Below, in pieces: positions 1-7,881 of a stretch of DNA of 45,851 nt. Under the pieces are notes generated by a model. It did not search any database, was not told the origin of the DNA, and saw only the letters and a list, made by a program, of their open reading frames with translations. The position numbers were made by a program, and so were the translations under genes. The stretch comes from Flavonifractor sp. An306 (GTDB taxonomy: Bacteria > Bacillota > Clostridia > Oscillospirales > Oscillospiraceae): contig NZ_NFIQ01000028.1 in assembly GCF_002159455.1 (NCBI RefSeq), forward strand, positions 1-45,851. The letters are read 5' to 3'. Position 1 is the first letter of the stretch. The number at the start of each line of letters is the position of its first letter.

Positions 1-2
1 CG

Positions 3-80
3 GTGGAAATTCACTACAATGACATTGGCTGTGTGGAACTGCCACAGCCGAAAGGTCAGTCCACCGCCAAGGGTGCGTGA
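3..80 (+). CDS. C-terminal tail of a probable site-specific serine recombinase (partial)
   Basis: An open frame enters from the left edge and ends at TGA 78-80, leaving 25 residues that begin VEIHYNDIGCVELP. A tail of the type VEIhYxxIGxxxxP, followed by a short polar end, is typical of large serine recombinases of the Tn4451/DUF4368 kind found on integrative elements of gut Clostridia; that match is from memory and rests on very few residues. The frame stops just ahead of the strong hairpin at 94-129. If correct, the left edge of the window is the end of a mobile element whose recombinase lies outside. No catalytic part is visible, so a coincidental frame remains possible. Confidence 0.4.
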   Translation: MEIHYNDIGCVELPQPKGQSTAKGA

Positions 81-93
81 GACAAAAAGAAGT

Positions 94-129
94 CCCCGGC
101 AGATACTGCTGAAGCAATATCTGCCGGGG
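94..129 (-). terminator. Intrinsic terminator, probably bidirectional
   Basis: A perfect 12-bp stem (94-105 with 118-129, loop 106-117) carries CCCCGGCAGATA and its complement. Read on the minus strand it is followed by CTTCTTTTTG, so it fits the end of the queT-galU unit. On the plus strand only TTT follows, so it may also stop the recombinase-tail transcript less efficiently. Confidence 0.7.
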
Positions 130-188
130 TTTCAGACACCTGCAAAGTTACCCCTGTCAGGGGACACCCACACGCGGCGGGCCTTTTC

Positions 189-1070
189 TTATCCTTTGTG
201 TTCCAGCTGGGCGGCCTTTTCTTTCAGGAACTGCCGGAGCCACGCGGCAGTGGCCTTATGCTCCAGGGCGAAGTCGATGGTGGCCTCCAGGAAACCGCAG
301 ATATTGCCGGTGTCGTAGCGGCGGCCCTCGAAGTCCACCGCCACCATCCGGTTCTTCTTGCACAGCTCCCGCAGGCCGTCGGTGAGCTGGATCTCCCCGC
401 CGTACCCCGGCTTTACATTTTCCAGAATATCGAAGATATCGGGGGTGAGCACGTAGCGGCCCAGAATGGCGTAGTTGGAGAACATCTGCTGGGGGGTGGG
501 CTTCTCGTTCATGTCGGACACGTCGAAGATCCGCTCCTCCAGGGGCTGCACCTTGACCGAGGAGTAGCGGGAGATGGCCTCGGTAGACACCTTCTGCACC
601 CCCACGGCGGAGGTGCCGTACTTCTCCGCCCCCTCAATGAGCTGGAGGGTCACCGGCTTCTGGGCCCGCATGATGTCGTCGCCCAGCAGCACCGCGAAGG
701 GCTCGTCCCCCACAAACCGCTTGGCCCGGTAGATGGCGTGACCCAGGCCGCGGGTCTCCTTCTGACGGACGTAGAAGATATTGGCCAGGTCGGCGGCCCG
801 GCGGACCTCCACCAGCTCCCGCTCCTTGCCCGACTGGAGCAGACGGGTCTCCAGCTCGGGGTAGTAGTCGAAGTAGTCATCCATGGCGGACTTGGCCCGG
901 TTGGTGACAATGAGGATATCCTCAATGCCGGAGGCCACCGCCTCCTCGATGATATACTGAATCACCGGCTTGTCCACCATGGGGAGCATCTCCTTGGGGA
1001 CGGTCTTGGTGGCGGGCAGCATCCGGGTGCCCAGACCGGCGGCGGGAATGACGGCTTTACGGACTTTCAT
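189..1070 (-). CDS. galU: UTP--glucose-1-phosphate uridylyltransferase
   Basis: Makes UDP-glucose from UTP and glucose-1-phosphate, the activated sugar for glycolipids, teichoic acid sugars and exopolysaccharide; cytosolic. At 293 residues it has the usual bacterial GalU length. The N-terminal nucleotide-binding signature KAVIPAAGLGTRMLPATK is followed by PKEMLP and DKPVIQYIIEEA, as in the family, and LLGDDI near residue 130 and GYGGEIQLTD near 220 are also typical. The ATG is preceded by an AGGAGGAG ribosome site. It lies 37 bp downstream of queT with no terminator between, so the two are probably co-transcribed although their functions are unrelated. The hairpin at 94-129 would end the transcript. 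Identification is secure. Confidence 0.97.
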   Translation of the reverse strand: MKVRKAVIPAAGLGTRMLPATKTVPKEMLPMVDKPVIQYIIEEAVASGIEDILIVTNRAKSAMDDYFDYYPELETRLLQSGKERELVEVRRAADLANIFYVRQKETRGLGHAIYRAKRFVGDEPFAVLLGDDIMRAQKPVTLQLIEGAEKYGTSAVGVQKVSTEAISRYSSVKVQPLEERIFDVSDMNEKPTPQQMFSNYAILGRYVLTPDIFDILENVKPGYGGEIQLTDGLRELCKKNRMVAVDFEGRRYDTGNICGFLEATIDFALEHKATAAWLRQFLKEKAAQLEHKG

Positions 1071-1107
1071 AACAGCTCCTCCTTGTCATACGCCGGGCAA
1101 AGCCGCC

Positions 1108-1635
1108 TCAGAAGTGTGCCAGGCGGCGCTCCGGGATCATGGTTCGGAAATAACGCACCTTGGGCAGGGCCAGCAGAAGGACCGTCCCCAGTACGTAGCA
1201 GGCCGCCACCTCGCCCACCGCGAAGGTGGCCGCGTTGAAGCCGCAGACCGCCCAGAAGGCGCTGTTCACGGCGCCCACCTCGGCCCAGGACCACATGGGA
1301 GCCAGGATGACCATATTGACCAGCACCGGGGGCAGGGCCGCCAGGTACCACCGGGGCATCCGGGCGGTGAGGAAGGCGGCGATGGCGGTGGCCAGAGTAC
1401 CCAGCACCATGTCCAGGGGGCCGTAGGGGGAGAGCAGATTGGTGATCAGGCAGCCCAGAGCCAGGCCCGGCGCGGTGGCCGGAAACAGGAAGGGCAGCAC
1501 GGTCAGCGCCTCGGCAAAGCGGATCTGCACCACCCCGAAGGTGAGGCCGAAGATGTTGCCGAAGTAGCCCAGCACGGCGTACAGGGCGGCCACCAGAGCC
1601 GCCAGGGTCAGGTCTTTCGTGGTAAACTTGCGCAT
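1108..1635 (-). CDS. queT: QueT family queuosine-precursor transporter
   Basis: A 175-residue, very hydrophobic protein with about five to six membrane segments, matching the QueT family, the substrate-binding (S) component of an energy-coupling-factor transporter thought to import the queuosine precursor preQ1 or queuine. The N-terminal MRKFTTKDLTLAALVAALY and the following motif VQIRFAEALTVLPFLFP with NLLSPYGPLDMVLGT are characteristic. The start at 1635 is preferred over an in-frame upstream codon at 1788 because a GGAGGA site sits 8-10 bp ahead of it, the family begins here, and the promoter at 1752-1780 lies inside any longer frame. No queuosine genes and no ECF ATPases are nearby. The structured leader suggests ligand control. 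Confidence 0.88.
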   Translation of the reverse strand: MRKFTTKDLTLAALVAALYAVLGYFGNIFGLTFGVVQIRFAEALTVLPFLFPATAPGLALGCLITNLLSPYGPLDMVLGTLATAIAAFLTARMPRWYLAALPPVLVNMVILAPMWSWAEVGAVNSAFWAVCGFNAATFAVGEVAACYVLGTVLLLALPKVRYFRTMIPERRLAHF

Positions 1636-1745
1636 GATGTTTGATTCCTCCATTTTGGTATTTAGAGAACCGCGGGCGGCCTTGGGACCGAAGCCGCGGA
1701 ACGAACACGGCACAGCCGTGCTTGGACCGGGTGTGGAGACCAGTC
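1636..1745 (-). promoter_or_regulatory. Structured 5' leader of queT, candidate preQ1 riboswitch
   Basis: About 110 nt separate the predicted start of transcription from the queT ATG. Read on the minus strand it holds a hairpin CACGGC-TGT-GCCGTG, then a CCGCGG...CCGCGG arm-pair, and near the 5' end a CTCCA that can pair with TGGAG of the ribosome site. queT genes of Ruminococcaceae-type bacteria are known hosts of preQ1 riboswitches, including class III. I could not match the conserved core from memory, so the class is unproven. Confidence 0.4.
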
Positions 1746-1751
1746 GGAGGT

Positions 1752-1780
1752 ATTGTATCATGTTTCCGCCGGGAAGTAAA
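1752..1780 (-). promoter_or_regulatory. Promoter of queT-galU
   Basis: On the minus strand, TTTACT (1775-1780) and TACAAT (1752-1757) are separated by exactly 17 bp, a good housekeeping sigma-A promoter. It lies just after the terminator of the guanine deaminase unit and starts the structured queT leader. Confidence 0.7.
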
Positions 1781-1786
1781 GCGGAC

Positions 1787-1815
1787 AAAAAAGGGGCGCG
1801 GCATGGCCGCGCCCC
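1787..1815 (-). terminator. Intrinsic terminator after the guanine deaminase gene
   Basis: A 10-bp stem GGGGCGCGGC/GCCGCGCCCC (1793-1802 with 1806-1815, 3-nt loop) is followed on the minus strand by six T (1787-1792). It begins 6 bp after the guanine deaminase stop codon and separates that operon from queT. Confidence 0.9.
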
Positions 1816-1821
1816 CAGGGA

Positions 1822-3099
1822 TTATTCCATTGTGGCAAAGGGCTTTTCCACCAAAACGCCCCCGCAGTAGCGGGCGGCGATGTCCCGGTCGTCCCCGTCG
1901 CAGAGGAACTGCTCCAGCCGCTCCACAGGGGTGCGCTCCAGCAGGTCCTCCGCCGGGTCTGCGGGAGAGAGCACCAGGGCGTCGAACTGGAAGCCGGGCT
2001 CAAAGCTCCCCACCTGCCCCAGGAAGGCTCCGCTCCCCCGGGTGGCCAGGTAAAAGCTCTCCGTCAGAGTCAGGTGGGCTTCCTCCGGGTGGGAGAGCCA
2101 GTTGACCTTGGACAGGGCGGTGGCGGCGGCCACGCTGCGGTTCATGGCGGCGGTGTGGCCCCCGGCCACGTCGCTGGCCACGCAGCACCGCAGCCCCTCC
2201 TCCAGATTCCGCCGCAGGGGCATCACCCCGCTGGACAGGTTCACATTGGAGCAGGGACAGTGGGCCAGCGTAACCCCCTTCTCCCGCAGAAGCTCCTTTT
2301 CCCCGTCGGAGAGGTAGATGGCGTGGGCCATGATGGTCTTGTCCTTCCGCAGCAGGCCGAAATTCTCATATACCTGGGTGTAAGTGGGGATGTCCGGATG
2401 GAGCTGGCGCACCCACTCCACCTCGCTGGGATTCTCCGACAGGTGGGACTGCACCGGCAGGTCGTACCGCTCCCCCAGCTGTCCCAGGCCTTCCATCAGC
2501 GCCCCGGTGGTGGAGGGGACAAACCGGGGGGTAAGGATGAAGCCCACGTGCTTCAGCTCCGCCCGGCTGCGGCAGATGAGCTCCTCGGTGTCCGCCAGGG
2601 AGGCCGCCGTCTCCTCCCGCAGGTTGTCTGCGGCATTGCGGTCCATGTTCACCTTGCCCACCAGGCCCCGCAGGCCGCTCTGCTCGGTGAGTTCCATCAG
2701 CGCCCAGGCCGCCTCCTTGTGGATGGTGGCGAAGGCGGAAAACCGCATGGTGCCCGCCGCCCACAGCCGGTTGAGAAAGACCTTCCAGGCCCGCCGGGCG
2801 AAGTCCAGGTCCCGGAACCTGGCCTCCAGGGGGAAGGTATAGGTGTCCAGCCAGTCCAGCAGCCGGGTGTCGTAGCCGATGCCCCGGTTGAGGAACTGGG
2901 GTGCGTGGATGTGCAGGTCGTTGAAGGCCGGGATGATCACCTTGCCGCTCCAGTCCTCCGCCGGCTGCCCGGCGTACTCCGGGGGCAGCTGGTCATAAAT
3001 ACCCACTACGGTCTCCCCGCTGGTGACCAGCCAGGCGTTTTCCCGTACCTCCAGCCGGTCCATGGCCGGCATCCAGATAAAGTTGCCTTTGAGAATCAT
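1822..3099 (-). CDS. guaD: Guanine deaminase (amidohydrolase family)
   Basis: Hydrolyses guanine to xanthine and ammonia in purine salvage or catabolism; cytosolic, one metal ion. The 425-residue protein has the amidohydrolase barrel: metal-binding HxH in NDLHIHAPQF (H63, H65), then PRFVPS, VQSHLSEN with a His ligand, AHAIYLSD, and the catalytic Asp in CVASDVAGG. The HAPQF context and PRF...QSHLSEN are specific for guanine deaminase rather than other amidohydrolases. The start at 3099 has GGAGG six bp ahead; a frame reaching 3120 would add seven residues with no ribosome site. It is the third gene of the unit begun at 5722, 37 bp after the TraB-type gene, and is followed by a strong terminator. 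No other purine genes are in view. Confidence 0.9.
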   Translation of the reverse strand: MILKGNFIWMPAMDRLEVRENAWLVTSGETVVGIYDQLPPEYAGQPAEDWSGKVIIPAFNDLHIHAPQFLNRGIGYDTRLLDWLDTYTFPLEARFRDLDFARRAWKVFLNRLWAAGTMRFSAFATIHKEAAWALMELTEQSGLRGLVGKVNMDRNAADNLREETAASLADTEELICRSRAELKHVGFILTPRFVPSTTGALMEGLGQLGERYDLPVQSHLSENPSEVEWVRQLHPDIPTYTQVYENFGLLRKDKTIMAHAIYLSDGEKELLREKGVTLAHCPCSNVNLSSGVMPLRRNLEEGLRCCVASDVAGGHTAAMNRSVAAATALSKVNWLSHPEEAHLTLTESFYLATRGSGAFLGQVGSFEPGFQFDALVLSPADPAEDLLERTPVERLEQFLCDGDDRDIAARYCGGVLVEKPFATME

Positions 3100-3136
3100 G
3101 CTTATCCTCCTTTGGCACAAAGCTCAATCAGGGCTT

Positions 3137-4513
3137 TCACTCCACCAGCTCCACGGTATAGCCCAGCTCCCGCAGGCCGGAGACGATGCCGCCGGGGTCC
3201 ACCATGTGGCCGGCCCCCACCGCCAGGAAGAAGGTGTTCTCCCCCTCGGTCTCCAGATAGGAGGCGGCGGCCTGGATCATGCCCGGGTCCCGCTCGGTAA
3301 ACAGCTTGGCGCTGAGCTCGTCGTCACTGTTGATGACAGAGGCCTTGTCATAGACCTGGGCAAAGGCCTCCGGGTCACGGGCCTTCCAGGCGGCAAACAT
3401 GCCGGACATCATCTCCTCCTGCTGCTGGGCGGCCTCCTCCATGGCCGGGTCGGTCTCGCCCCCCTGAGCCATCTCCAGCAGAGACAGCGAGGCGTCCAGG
3501 TAGGTCTCCTGATACTCCGGGGAAAGGCCGTCGAAAATCCCGCCCTGGAAGGCGTAGGTCTCCACGGCGTCGATGGTCTTGCCTCCGTTCACCGCCCGGG
3601 CGTTCACGTACAGGTCAATGGTCATGGCGTTGGCGCCGGTGGTGTCGTTTGTCATGCTCAGGGTGCTGAAGGTGGAGGCCAGAGCCCAGGGCTTGTAGGC
3701 GTCCAGGCCGTTGGCGCCCATCCCCAGGGCCTCGGCCTGGGCCTGCACCCGCTGGTACAGCTCGGGGCTGATGTGGTCGGCCAGGGTGGTGCCGTCGGAG
3801 TAGGTCTGAAGGCTCTGGAGGAGAGCCAGCCCCTCCTGGTCGTTCAGATCCAGCTCAAAGCTCACAGTCTGGGAGGCGTCGATGGCGTCCCGGAGGGACT
3901 TGTGGAGGGGGTACACGTTATCCCGGTCCAGGTGGATGGTGCCCAGCAGATAGAGGGTGTTCTCCCCGTTGGTGGCCTTCCACAGCAGGCCCTTGGCTCC
4001 GGCGTCGTTGGCGTCATACACCGCCAGGATCAGGCGGTTGGCCATGACCATGGCCTCCTGATAGGTGCAGGGGCGCTCCAGGGCCAGCTCCCCGGCCTGG
4101 TCCCCCTGGACCACCCCCAGCCCGGCCAGGAAGGAGGCGGCCCCCTCCTCCACGCCGGGCAGCTCATAGGCCGCTGCCTGCTGGTACAGGGCGTTCATCA
4201 CCCCGCCCCGGGTGGTGTCCACCACCAGACCCACGGTATCCGCCGTCCGCTGGGGCAGCTCCAGCAGGGCCAGCTTGTCGGCCACGATCCTGCTCATGCT
4301 CTCCAGCTGCTCCATGGTGACGGTGCTCTGGATGTAGCTGGTGTAGTTGTCGTCCACCAGACCCAGGGCGTAGCTGTCCGCCAGGGCGCTCACCGCCCAG
4401 GGGTCAGGCAGTTGGGGCTGCTGGGTGTCCTCCGCCGCCAGGGCGGGCAGGGACAGCAGCCCCGCCGCCAGCACACCGGCCAGAAGCCGTCGGAACATGT
4501 GGTGTTTTTTCAT
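3137..4513 (-). CDS. Secreted TraB/GumN family protein with SLH-like N-terminal region
   Basis: A 458-residue exported protein. Residues 1-27 form a signal peptide (KK, hydrophobic core, LPALAAED). Residues about 35-170 look like one or two S-layer-homology-like modules (DPWAVSALADSYALGLVDD, then ALERPCTYQEAMVMANRLI), which could hold it on the cell wall. From about residue 180 follows a TraB/GumN domain with the family motif LLGTIHLDRDNVYPL near 190 and a GAGHMVDPGGIV...LRELGY end. TraB-type domains in other organisms include proposed metalloproteases (Tiki) and a pheromone shutdown protein; the activity here is unknown. ATG with GGAGGAG upstream. It sits 12 bp after the DUF815 gene and before guanine deaminase, a grouping with no obvious shared role. 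Confidence 0.85.
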   Translation of the reverse strand: MKKHHMFRRLLAGVLAAGLLSLPALAAEDTQQPQLPDPWAVSALADSYALGLVDDNYTSYIQSTVTMEQLESMSRIVADKLALLELPQRTADTVGLVVDTTRGGVMNALYQQAAAYELPGVEEGAASFLAGLGVVQGDQAGELALERPCTYQEAMVMANRLILAVYDANDAGAKGLLWKATNGENTLYLLGTIHLDRDNVYPLHKSLRDAIDASQTVSFELDLNDQEGLALLQSLQTYSDGTTLADHISPELYQRVQAQAEALGMGANGLDAYKPWALASTFSTLSMTNDTTGANAMTIDLYVNARAVNGGKTIDAVETYAFQGGIFDGLSPEYQETYLDASLSLLEMAQGGETDPAMEEAAQQQEEMMSGMFAAWKARDPEAFAQVYDKASVINSDDELSAKLFTERDPGMIQAAASYLETEGENTFFLAVGAGHMVDPGGIVSGLRELGYTVELVE

Positions 4514-4525
4514 GGGGTCTCCTCC

Positions 4526-5722
4526 TTATTGTTTGTCCGCCAGATGCAGGCTGGCGATAAATTGCTTGGCCGTCCGGGGGGTCCGGCCGGGGTGGCGCAT
4601 CTCCCACCGCAGGGCGCCGGTGCGCAGCTCCTGCTTGTCCAGCTCCACCCCGTACAGCTCCGCCATCCGCTCCACCATGTTCAGATAGTCCCCCTGGTTC
4701 AGAGCCAGATAGGGGATGCGCAGGCCGAACCGCTCGGCCAGAGAGGTCTTTTCCTGAATGGTCTCGCTGGCGTCCACCTCGTCCCCCGCCCGGTCGGAGA
4801 AGGTCTGGCGCACCAGATGGCGGCGGTTGGAGGTGGCGTAGATGGCCACGTTGGCGGGCCGCCGCTCCAGCCCGCCCTCCAGAATGGTTTTCATGACGGA
4901 ATAGGTGGTGTCGTCCTGGTCGAAGGCCAGATCGTCAATGAACAGGATGAACTTCAGCTGCCGGCCCCCCAGGGTGCGCATCAGCCGGGGCATGTCGGCC
5001 AGTCCCTCCTTCTGCACCTCGATGAGCCGCAGCTGGTCGAAACCGGGCTGGGAGAGCAGGCTCTTCACCGTGGCCGACTTGCCGGTGCCGCTGTCGCCGT
5101 AGAGGAGCACGTTGTTCACCGCCTTGCCCTCCAGCATGGCCCGGGTGTTGGCGATGACCTGATCCCGCTGGAGCTCGTAGCCCAGCATCTCGTCGGGGCC
5201 CGGGCAGTCCGGGTCCTCCACCGGGTAGAGCTCCCCGTCCTCCCACAGGAAGGCCCGGCTGCGGGAGAGCAGGCCGGAGCCGTGGGTGCGGTAGAACTGG
5301 GTCAGCGTTTCAAAGGTAAAGGGGCACCCCGCCGTCCACCGGGGCAGCTCCGCCGCCTCCGGCGCGCTCTCACGGAGCACGGCCAGCAGCTCCTCGCAGT
5401 CCAGCTGGGCGAGAGCCTGGAACAGACCCACCTCCCGCTCCGCCGCCCGCTCCAGCTCCGGGTCCCGTTCTCCCCGCTCCACCAGCCGGGCATAGGGAAA
5501 GCTGCCGTCCCGGAGTTGGCTGTAAAACCAGTCTCCAAGCCCCCGGAAGCCCCCCTGCCGCAGCAGATAAAAGATCTGGGCGTACTCCTCCGCCGCCCCG
5601 GCGCCGTCCCCCGCCGCCAGCTTGTCCAGCAACCGGAGCATCCCCTTCAGCTCCGGGGTATCCAAAAGGGGCCGGTAGGCCGCCGTATAGCGCAGCGCCC
5701 GGCCCAGCGATTCTGTGGTCAT
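4526..5722 (-). CDS. DUF815-type P-loop ATPase
   Basis: A 398-residue predicted AAA+ type ATPase. Walker A is GDSGTGKS near residue 211 and Walker B is FILFIDDLAFD near 256, with arginine-rich GLERRPANVAIYATSNRRHLV shortly after; this order and wording fit DUF815 (COG2607), proteins of about 400 residues found widely in bacteria and without a settled function. The N-terminal 180 residues are family-specific and acidic. It opens the unit DUF815-TraB-guanine deaminase, with a consensus promoter at 5749-5777 and a GGAGG ribosome site. Cytosolic; no membrane segment or signal peptide seen. Confidence 0.88.
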   Translation of the reverse strand: MTTESLGRALRYTAAYRPLLDTPELKGMLRLLDKLAAGDGAGAAEEYAQIFYLLRQGGFRGLGDWFYSQLRDGSFPYARLVERGERDPELERAAEREVGLFQALAQLDCEELLAVLRESAPEAAELPRWTAGCPFTFETLTQFYRTHGSGLLSRSRAFLWEDGELYPVEDPDCPGPDEMLGYELQRDQVIANTRAMLEGKAVNNVLLYGDSGTGKSATVKSLLSQPGFDQLRLIEVQKEGLADMPRLMRTLGGRQLKFILFIDDLAFDQDDTTYSVMKTILEGGLERRPANVAIYATSNRRHLVRQTFSDRAGDEVDASETIQEKTSLAERFGLRIPYLALNQGDYLNMVERMAELYGVELDKQELRTGALRWEMRHPGRTPRTAKQFIASLHLADKQ

Positions 5723-5748
5723 ACCTCCGCCTCCTTGCTTGCGGTTTT

Positions 5749-5777
5749 ATTGTATGCGACCCTCTCTCCCCTGTCAA
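5749..5777 (-). promoter_or_regulatory. Promoter of the DUF815-TraB-guanine deaminase unit
   Basis: Minus-strand TTGACA (5772-5777) and TACAAT (5749-5754) with a 17-bp spacer, close to consensus. Its -35 box lies only 9 bp from the -35 box of the divergent aldolase promoter, so the two cannot easily be occupied together. Confidence 0.8.
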
Positions 5778-5786
5778 TCCCGACCC

Positions 5787-5815
5787 TTGACTTTTTCCGC
5801 CGCCTTTCGTATGCT
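5787..5815 (+). promoter_or_regulatory. Promoter of the class II aldolase gene
   Basis: TTGACT (5787-5792) and TATGCT (5810-5815) with a 17-bp spacer, reading toward the aldolase start at 5852. Back-to-back with the promoter at 5749-5777. Confidence 0.7.
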
Positions 5816-5851
5816 TAAGCCAATCAGTCCGCGGGAAAGGAAGGATCTGTT

Positions 5852-6496
5852 ATGCTGCTGCAGACACAGCGGGAGCTGGTGGTGGAGTACGGCAAGAAGC
5901 TGGTCACCGCCGGGCTCACCGAGGGCACCTTTGGCAATATCAGCGTTTTTGACCGGGAGCGGGGGCTCATGGCCATCAGCCCCTCCGGCATGGACTATTT
6001 TTCCACCACCCCCGCCGACGTGGTGGTCACCGACCTGGAGGGCAGGGTGGTGGAGGGAACCCGGAAGCCCTCCAGCGAGCTGGATCTCCACCGGCTGTTC
6101 TACCAGCGGCGGGGGGACGTGAACGGCGTGGTCCACACCCACTCCTCCTTTGCCACCATTCTCTCCTGCCTGGGCTGGGCCATTGAGCCCATCCACTACC
6201 TGGTGGCCTACTCCGGCGACCAGGTGCCCTGCATCCCCTACTACCCCTTCGGCTCCCTGGAGCTGGCGGAGGCGGCCTGGGACGCCATGGGGGAGCGGTA
6301 CAACGGCTGTCTGCTGGGCAACCATGGGCTGCTGGCGGTGGGAGGCAGCCTGTCCTTTGCCTTTGACGCCGCCCAGCAGCTGGAGTTTCTGGCCAAGGTG
6401 TACTACCACGCCCGGCTGGCGGGGGGCGGGATCAACCTCACCCCCAACCAACTTCAGGCGGTGTTGGGCAAGTTCCAGTCCTACCGCCAGCAATAA
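5852..6496 (+). CDS. Class II aldolase/adducin family protein (L-fuculose-phosphate aldolase-like)
   Basis: A 214-residue zinc aldolase of the FucA/AraD type. The zinc ligands and the acid expected for the family are visible: E76 in KPSSELDLH, H95 and H97 in VVHTHSSF, H158 in LGNHGLLAV. TEGTFGNIS near residue 25 and ISPSGMDY near 43 are the phosphate-binding signatures. Family members cleave L-fuculose-1-phosphate or related sugar phosphates, epimerise L-ribulose-5-phosphate, or dehydrate methylthioribulose-1-phosphate; sequence alone does not choose, and no sugar operon surrounds it. Length is normal for the family. Single-gene unit with its own promoter and a terminator shared with ackA. 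AAGGAAGGA precedes the ATG. Confidence 0.88.
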   Translation: MLLQTQRELVVEYGKKLVTAGLTEGTFGNISVFDRERGLMAISPSGMDYFSTTPADVVVTDLEGRVVEGTRKPSSELDLHRLFYQRRGDVNGVVHTHSSFATILSCLGWAIEPIHYLVAYSGDQVPCIPYYPFGSLELAEAAWDAMGERYNGCLLGNHGLLAVGGSLSFAFDAAQQLEFLAKVYYHARLAGGGINLTPNQLQAVLGKFQSYRQQ

Positions 6497-6503
6497 GGCC
6501 GCA

Positions 6504-6539
6504 AAAAGCCGGCAGACAGGCTCCTGTCTGCCGGCTTTT
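6504..6539. terminator. Bidirectional terminator between the aldolase gene and ackA
   Basis: A 16-bp perfect stem (6504-6519 with 6524-6539, 4-nt loop) flanked by A-run and T-run, so it works in both directions for two convergent genes. Confidence 0.92.
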
Positions 6540-6565
6540 CTGTTTCAGCTCGTCTGCCGCCGGGC

Positions 6566-7762
6566 TCAGCCCTTGACGATGGCGGCGGTATCCATGGCGA
6601 TCATGAGCTCCTCGTCGGTGGGGATGAGCAGCACCTTCACCTTGGAGTCGGGAGCGGAGATCACCTTCTCCTTGCCCCGGACCTTGTTGGCCTCGGCGTC
6701 CATCTTCACGCCCATGAACTCCAGGCCGGAGGCGGCGTTGTACCGGGTGATGGCGTCGTTCTCGCCCACGCCGGCGGTGAACACGATCACGTCCACCCCG
6801 CCCATGGCGGCGGCATAAGCGCCGATGAGCTTCTTCACGTTGTACTGGAAGGTCTCCAGCGCCAGGGCAGCCCGCTGGTTGCCGTCATTGGCGGCGTTCT
6901 CCACATCCCGGAAGTCGGAGGACACGCCGGAGATGCCCAGCACGCCGGACTTCTTGTTGAGGACGGTCATCATTTCCTTCATGTCGTACCCGTACTGACC
7001 CATCAGGTACTCCAGGATACCGGCGTCCAGATCGCCGGAGCGGGTGCCCATGGGCAGGCCGGCCAGAGGGGTGAAGCCCATGGAGGTATCCACGCTCTTG
7101 CCGCAGTCCACGGCGGCCACGGAGGAGCCGTTGCCCAGGTGGCAGGTGATGATCTTCAGCTCCTCGATGGGCTTGCCCAGCATCTCGGCGGCCCGGGCGG
7201 ACACATAGCGGTGAGAGGTGCCGTGGAAGCCGTAGCGGCGGACCTTGTCCTTCTCATAGTACTCGTAGGGCAGCGCGTAGATATAGCTCTTGGGGGGCAT
7301 GGTCTGGTGGAAGGCGGTGTCGAACACGCCCACCATGGGCACGCCGGGCATGACCTTCTCGCAGGCCTTGATGCCGGTGATATTGGCGGGGTTGTGGAGG
7401 GGGGCCAGGGGGATGCACTCCTCCAGGGCGGCCATCACCGCGTCGTCAATGCGCACAGAGCAGGCGAACTTCTCGCCGCCGTGGACCACGCGGTGACCCA
7501 CCGCGTCGATCTCGGAGGCGCTCTTGATCACGCCGTGCTCGCTGGAGAGCAGGGCGTCCAGCACGGCCTGGATGGCCTCGGCATGGGTGGGCATGGGGAT
7601 CTCGAACTCATACTTGGCGTCCTTGGCGGGAATCTTGTGGGTCAGGCGGCCGTCGATGCCGATGCGCTCGCACAGGCCCTTGGCCAGAACCTCCCGGCTC
7701 TCCGGGTCCATGAGCTGATACTTCAGGGAGGAGCTGCCGGCGTTAATGACCAAAACTTTCAT
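6566..7762 (-). CDS. ackA: Acetate kinase
   Basis: Interconverts acetyl phosphate plus ADP with acetate plus ATP, the ATP-yielding last step of fermentative acetate formation; cytosolic homodimer of the ASKHA fold. The 398 residues begin with the invariant [33 protein letters not shown] and [10 protein letters not shown] are family motifs and length is standard. Start chosen at 7762 because the family begins there; an ATG three codons earlier (7769-7771) is closer to AGGAG (2 bp, too close), while 7762 has 11 bp. No pta partner lies next to it. Instead it is divergent from tmcAL, whose product consumes acetate and ATP. Its own promoter is at 7840-7868. Confidence 0.97.
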   Translation of the reverse strand: MKVLVINAGSSSLKYQLMDPESREVLAKGLCERIGIDGRLTHKIPAKDAKYEFEIPMPTHAEAIQAVLDALLSSEHGVIKSASEIDAVGHRVVHGGEKFACSVRIDDAVMAALEECIPLAPLHNPANITGIKACEKVMPGVPMVGVFDTAFHQTMPPKSYIYALPYEYYEKDKVRRYGFHGTSHRYVSARAAEMLGKPIEELKIITCHLGNGSSVAAVDCGKSVDTSMGFTPLAGLPMGTRSGDLDAGILEYLMGQYGYDMKEMMTVLNKKSGVLGISGVSSDFRDVENAANDGNQRAALALETFQYNVKKLIGAYAAAMGGVDVIVFTAGVGENDAITRYNAASGLEFMGVKMDAEANKVRGKEKVISAPDSKVKVLLIPTDEELMIAMDTAAIVKG

Positions 7763-7792
7763 TGGTTCCATCTCTCCTTAAACAGTTACTCC

Positions 7793-7809
7793 GGCTTGTG
7801 AGACAAGCC
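7793..7809. repeat. Inverted repeat in the ackA-tmcAL intergenic region
   Basis: GGCTTGT-GAG-ACAAGCC, seven perfect base pairs around three bases. It overlaps the -35 box of the proposed tmcAL promoter and lies in the transcribed leader of ackA, so it could act as an operator for one gene or an RNA hairpin for the other. Confidence 0.5.
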
Positions 7810-7824
7810 ATTGTGTAGTAAAAT
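7796..7824 (+). promoter_or_regulatory. Candidate promoter of tmcAL
   Basis: TTGTGA (7796-7801) and TAAAAT (7819-7824) with a 17-bp spacer, reading toward tmcAL. The -35 box is a weak match. Confidence 0.5.
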
Positions 7825-7839
7825 AAACTCGCACGTCTT

Positions 7840-7868
7840 ATTTTATCCCTTTTCTCACAAAAGGACAA
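7840..7868 (-). promoter_or_regulatory. Promoter of ackA
   Basis: Minus-strand TTGTCC (7863-7868) and TAAAAT (7840-7845), spacer 17 bp. It points toward ackA and overlaps the start region of the divergent transcript. Confidence 0.6.
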
Positions 7869-7881
7869 CCCATATTTTGCT

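Noticed and set aside
1636-1788. N-terminal extension of queT by 51 codons
   Set aside because: The region is the leader with its own promoter and hairpins; the QueT family starts at MRKFTTKDLT.
3023-5818. A 931-codon plus-strand frame opposite the guanine deaminase, TraB and DUF815 genes
   Set aside because: It is the complement of three well-supported genes. In GC-rich DNA the opposite strand often stays open; the translation is low-complexity (G, L, V, H, Q, R) and has no ribosome site.
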